Assembly (NCBI GenBank): GCA_019455245.1
Contig: JACFMR010000020.1
Coordinates: 10,011 to 70,308 of the forward strand
Direction of reading: 5' to 3'
From: Opitutaceae bacterium
GTDB taxonomy: Bacteria; Verrucomicrobiota; Verrucomicrobiia; Opitutales; Opitutaceae
DNA: 60,298 bases
Positions 57,245 to 60,298 of this stretch are shown one piece after another (within the stretch, counting starts at the first letter, position 1; each line of letters opens with the position of its first letter). Below the pieces are notes generated by a model. The model made no database searches. It was not told the origin of the DNA and saw only the letters and a list, made by a program, of their open reading frames with translations. The position numbers and the translations under genes were made by a program.

Positions 57245-57583
57245 ATGAGCGACCCCGAAATCGTTTACGACACCCGCGACATCGAGGAGAACAAGGTCAT
57301 GGCGATCCTCGCCTACATCTGGATCCTGTTCCTCGTTCCCCTGCTCGCGGCCAAGGACTCCAAATTCGCGCGCTATCACGCCTACCAGGGCGTGGCGCTG
57401 TTCATCACCTGGGCGGTGATCCAGGCCGTCGGCAGCCTCCTGCCCTACAACCTCAGCGGCCTCGTCTGGATCGCCAATCTCGGCATCCTCGCCCTCGCCG
57501 TCATGGGCATCCTCAACGCCTACAACGGCCGCGCCCAACCCCTGCCGCTCATCGGCCGGTTTCTCACGCCCCGTGCAAGCTGA
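57245..57583 (+). CDS. DUF4870-like small membrane protein
   Basis: The 112-residue product begins MSDPEIVYDTRDIEENKVMA and has three membrane helices: ILAYIWILFLVPLLAA, a second after SKFARYHAYQGVALFITWAVIQA, and a third before NAYNGRAQPLPLIGRF. The HxxQG segment (YHAYQGVALF) and NA.NG loop are characteristic of the DUF4870/Tic20-like group of small membrane proteins. The function is unknown. It overlaps the cupin gene by 11 bases. Confidence 0.78.
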   Translation: MSDPEIVYDTRDIEENKVMAILAYIWILFLVPLLAAKDSKFARYHAYQGVALFITWAVIQAVGSLLPYNLSGLVWIANLGILALAVMGILNAYNGRAQPLPLIGRFLTPRAS

Positions 57584-57956
57584 CACGCCCGCGCCCGTGC
57601 CCGGTTATCCGCTGTCGCGTTGCGTCAACGCCTACGCGCCGGAGCGCGCCGAACCCGTGCCGGCGGGTCACCAATACTGGTTTGCCGACCGCCACTTCGC
57701 GCAGGGCAGCACCGTGAAACTCAGCGCGGTTGAGCCCGGCCGGCGCATGCACGAACCGCACCGTCACGCCGAGGACGAGTTCATGCTCGTGCTCGAAGGC
57801 ACGGGCGAATTCACGCTCGACGACGAACACTGCATCGTCGGCCCGCTGACCAGCCTCTATTGTCCGTCGTGGCACCTGCACGGCCTGCGCAACTGCGGCG
57901 GCACGGTGTTGAAATACCTCGTGCTGCGCAAGGAACCGACTGCGCCGATCGGCTGA
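57573..57956 (+). CDS. Cupin-domain protein
   Basis: The 127-residue product from a GTG at 57573 has the cupin motifs: motif 1 is EPHRHAEDEFMLVLEG and motif 2 contains SWHLHGLRN, with histidines and a glutamate suited to bind one metal. The start overlaps the end of the preceding gene by 11 bases. Cupins this short include sugar isomerase-type, oxygenase-type and binding proteins; the task is not known. It precedes glpK by 12 bases and may be translated with it. Confidence 0.78.
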   Translation: MQADTPAPVPGYPLSRCVNAYAPERAEPVPAGHQYWFADRHFAQGSTVKLSAVEPGRRMHEPHRHAEDEFMLVLEGTGEFTLDDEHCIVGPLTSLYCPSWHLHGLRNCGGTVLKYLVLRKEPTAPIG

Positions 57957-57968
57957 TCCCGCACGGTC

Positions 57969-59477
57969 ATGCCCGATCCGCAATACATCCTCGCATTCGA
58001 CCAGGGCACGACCAGCTCGCGCTCGATCGTCTTCGATCACGCCGGTCGCATCGTCGCCGTAGCGCAAAAGGAATTCGCCCAACACTACCCGCAACCGGGC
58101 TGGGTCGAACACGATCCGCTGGAAATCTGGTCGAGCCAAAGCGCCACCGCCGCCGAGGCCCTCGCCCGCGCCAACCTTTCCACCGACGCCATCGCCGCCG
58201 TCGGCGTCACCAACCAGCGCGAAACCACCCTCGTCTGGGAACGTCGCACCGGCCGCCCCATCCACCCCGCGATCGTCTGGCAGGACCGCCGCACCGCCGA
58301 TTACTGCCGCCAGCTGCAAACCGACGGCCTCGAGCCGATGGTCACTGCGAAAACCGGCCTGCGCCTCGATCCGTATTTCTCGGCCACCAAATTGCGCTGG
58401 ATCCTCGAAAACGTGGACGGCGCCCGTCGTCGCGCCGAAAACGGCGAGTTGGTATTCGGCACCGTCGACACCTGGCTGCTCTGGCAGTTGACCGGCGGTC
58501 AGGCGCACGTGACCGATGTCACCAATGCCAGTCGCACCCTGCTCTGCAACCTCGCCACCGGCGATTGGGACGACGACCTGCTCAAGCTGTTTGGCATTCC
58601 GCGCGTCATGCTCCCGGAGATCCGCTCCTGCTCGGAGGTTTACGGCCATGTGGCACACAACCTTTATCCCGCCGGTGCGCCGATCGCCGGGCTCGCGGGT
58701 GATCAACACGCGGCCTTGTTCGGCCAGGCTTGTTTCAAGCCCGGCATGGCCAAGAACACCTGCGGCACCGGCTGCTTCCTGCTCATGCACACCGGCGACC
58801 AACCCGTGCGTTCGCAAAACAACCTGCTGACCACCATCGCGTGGCGCCTCGGCAGCAAAACCGAATACGCGCTCGAAGGCTCCGTCTTCATCGGCGGTGC
58901 CGTGGTGCAGTGGCTGCGCGACGAATTGCAGCTGGTGCGTTCCGCGGCGGAACTGGACCAGCTGGCCGCCTCTGTGCCCGATGTCGGCGGGCTTTACCTC
59001 GTTCCGGCCTTTGCCGGTCTCGGCGCGCCGCACTGGGATCCCTACGCCCGCGGCTTGGCCATCGGCATCACCCGCGGCACCAACCGGGCGCATTTCTGCC
59101 GGGCCGCGCTCGAGTCGATCGCGTTTCAAAGCGCCGATCTCATCGCCGCAATGGAAAAAGACAGCGGTCTGACCCTGCGCGAGCTGCGGGTCGATGGTGG
59201 CGCTTCGCGCAGTATGCCGATGCTGCAATTTTCGGCCGACCTCCTGCAAACGCAGGTCGTGCGCCCGAAGTGTATCGAGACCACCGCAATGGGCGCGGCC
59301 TATCTGGCGGGCTTGGCCGTGGGCTTCTGGTCGGACCGCGAAACGCTCACCCGCAATTGGGAAACCGATGTGATTTTCACCCCCCAGCGCCCCGCCGCCG
59401 CGATGACCGCCACCCGCGTCGGCTGGAACCGCGCCATCGCCCACTCCCGCGAATGGGGTCAGTCCGCTAATTGTTAA
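57969..59477 (+). CDS. glpK: Glycerol kinase
   Basis: The 502-residue FGGY-family kinase phosphorylates glycerol to glycerol 3-phosphate. The ATP-site segment [13 protein letters not shown] is near the N-terminus, followed by [12 protein letters not shown] and [12 protein letters not shown]. The second lobe carries [22 protein letters not shown] and [16 protein letters not shown], all as in GlpK. The length fits the family. There is no glpF or glpD next to it. The final residues (REWGQSANC) and the TAA stop lie within the 28-base repeat at 59455, so the native C-terminus has probably been changed by it. Confidence 0.93.
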   Translation: MPDPQYILAFDQGTTSSRSIVFDHAGRIVAVAQKEFAQHYPQPGWVEHDPLEIWSSQSATAAEALARANLSTDAIAAVGVTNQRETTLVWERRTGRPIHPAIVWQDRRTADYCRQLQTDGLEPMVTAKTGLRLDPYFSATKLRWILENVDGARRRAENGELVFGTVDTWLLWQLTGGQAHVTDVTNASRTLLCNLATGDWDDDLLKLFGIPRVMLPEIRSCSEVYGHVAHNLYPAGAPIAGLAGDQHAALFGQACFKPGMAKNTCGTGCFLLMHTGDQPVRSQNNLLTTIAWRLGSKTEYALEGSVFIGGAVVQWLRDELQLVRSAAELDQLAASVPDVGGLYLVPAFAGLGAPHWDPYARGLAIGITRGTNRAHFCRAALESIAFQSADLIAAMEKDSGLTLRELRVDGGASRSMPMLQFSADLLQTQVVRPKCIETTAMGAAYLAGLAVGFWSDRETLTRNWETDVIFTPQRPAAAMTATRVGWNRAIAHSREWGQSANC

Positions 59478-59482
59478 TTTTT
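59455..59482 (+). repeat. RAYT-associated 28-base repeat
   Basis: GGGGTCAGTCCGCTAATTGT and the next eight bases (TAATTTTT) are identical to 1538-1565. This copy ends the glpK gene, supplying its stop, and lies 38 bases before the RAYT start. It has no strong hairpin of its own; it is recognised by exact repetition and by its inverted copy at 1650-1674. Confidence 0.85.
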
Positions 59483-59520
59483 AATTGCCCACGCCCGGCC
59501 GTGGATCCTGTATCTGCCCC

Positions 59521-60298
59521 ATGGCGCGCAAATTGCGAATTCAGTATCCCGGGGCGATCTACCATGTGATCAACCGCGGCAATTACCGGCAGGATGTGTT
59601 TGGGAGCGCCGGTGCCGCCCATGCCTTCGTCGTCACCTTGGGCGAGGCCGCCGAGCTGTTTCGGTGGCGTGTGCATGCCTACGTGGTGATGCGCAACCAC
59701 TACCATCTGGCCTTGGAAACGCCCGAGCCGAATCTGGTCGCGGGCATGCACTGGCTCCAAAGCACCTACGCCACCCGTTTCAACCGCCTGCGGCGGGAAA
59801 ACGGCCACCTGTTTCAAGGCCGCTATCAGGCCATTCTCCTTGAAAACGCCTCGGCGCTGCTCCGCGTCGTCAATTACATTCACCTGAACCCCGTGCGCGC
59901 CGGCGTCGTGCCGGCCGCCCAGGTGGCGATGTTCCGCTGGAGCAGTTTGGCGGCCTTCGGCAAAGCCGACCGGCCCGCGTGGTTGTATCCGGACGTCGTG
60001 CTGAACGAGCTCAACCTGTCCGCCACCAAGGCAGGTTGGCAGGCTTACACCGATTATCTGATGGCGTTGGCCGGTGATCCCGCGGCGCAGGAGCGACAGG
60101 AATTCGCGCGCTTGTCCCAGGGCTGGGCGATCGGCTCCGACGGCTGGCGCGAAACCCTCGCCAAAGAACACGCCCGGCTGGCTGCGGCCGGCACCATCCC
60201 TGCAACCGAGGCGCGCGAACTCAACGAGGCCGCTTATCAACAATGTCATCGGCCGGGCAAAACCAGCCAGTTAGGGCCGGGTCAAAACCAGCCACCTT
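59521..60298 (+). CDS. REP-associated tyrosine transposase (RAYT/TnpA_REP), partial at right edge
   Basis: The frame opens at the ATG at 59521 and is still open at the window end (259 residues visible). It begins MARKLRIQYPGAIYHVINRG, the standard RAYT opening, and has the HUH-type metal motif in RNHYHLALETP. The catalytic Tyr region is TYATRFNRL, and GRYQAILLE and YIHLNPVRAGVVP follow. Y1 transposases of this group cut single-stranded DNA and are linked to REP/BIME repeats in the same genome. The last ~20 residues translate a direct repeat (60251-60296), so the native C-terminus is probably beyond the window or changed by it. Confidence 0.92.
   Translation, partial: MARKLRIQYPGAIYHVINRGNYRQDVFGSAGAAHAFVVTLGEAAELFRWRVHAYVVMRNHYHLALETPEPNLVAGMHWLQSTYATRFNRLRRENGHLFQGRYQAILLENASALLRVVNYIHLNPVRAGVVPAAQVAMFRWSSLAAFGKADRPAWLYPDVVLNELNLSATKAGWQAYTDYLMALAGDPAAQERQEFARLSQGWAIGSDGWRETLAKEHARLAAAGTIPATEARELNEAAYQQCHRPGKTSQLGPGQNQPP
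60251..60296 (+). repeat. Direct repeat at the 3' end of the RAYT gene
   Basis: GGCCGGGCAAAACCAGCCAG (60251-60270) is repeated at 60275-60296 as GGCCGGGTCAAAACCAGCCA. It sits at the right border of the window inside or at the end of the RAYT frame. It may be the cognate right-hand border sequence or another repeat. Confidence 0.6.

Noticed and set aside
57564..59444. Long minus-strand frame opposite glpK and the cupin
   Set aside because: It is a shadow of the conserved kinase gene; no motifs of its own.

Overview
The window is GC-rich double-stranded bacterial DNA with dense, mostly intact protein genes and no rRNA, tRNA or CRISPR array that I could find. The gene set suggests a Gram-negative, probably fermentative member of the Verrucomicrobiota, most likely an Opitutaceae relative. 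The evidence is a PEP-CTERM tail, two TonB-dependent receptors, an Mla-type lipid transport operon, a trimeric [FeFe]-hydrogenase, a membrane pyrophosphatase and many palindromic intergenic repeats. This placement is an inference from gene content and style, not from a marker gene.

Layout. 1-8.5 kb: a monooxygenase tail, a PEP-CTERM M23 peptidase, then a leftward block (GHL6-like glycosidase, DgoD-like sugar-acid dehydratase, SDR dehydrogenase, SMP-30 lactonase, metallophosphoesterase, NagD-like phosphatase) that looks like non-phosphorylating sugar oxidation. 8.7-18 kb: a proton-pumping pyrophosphatase, then hydCBA and a TonB receptor. 18-25 kb: an EamA transporter, a nucleotide-sugar-type SDR, the leftward mlaE-mlaF-mlaD-pqiC operon and a HAD phosphatase. 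24-31 kb: small metabolic and DUF genes, a ceramidase-like protein, a PhyH dioxygenase divergent from an AraC regulator, and a RelE/ParE-type toxin-antitoxin pair. 31-41 kb: a RecD2-like helicase carrying two insertions of repeat-like DNA, an ORF6N protein, an active plus inactive M16 protease pair, and a sugar ABC importer without its ATPase. 41-47 kb: two tandem paralogous small genes of unknown function, each with its own terminator, an alanine-rich secreted coiled coil with an outer-membrane protein, and a TonB receptor behind a clear TPP riboswitch. 47-60 kb: an RND efflux pair, an SUMF1-propeller fusion, a KamA radical SAM enzyme, carA, small proteins, glpK, and a REP-associated tyrosine transposase (RAYT) running off the right end.

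The most distinctive theme is repeats. A 28-base sequence immediately upstream of the RAYT recurs exactly at the end of the M23 gene and, inverted, at the end of the facing phosphatase gene. In all three genes it encodes the last residues (GQSANC or GQSAIC) and the stop codon. A second family, bounded by TGTAG...CTACA and made of two back-to-back hairpins, occurs between genes and once in frame inside the RecD2-like helicase. A third, MITE-like family is represented near 3.4 kb and 44.5 kb.
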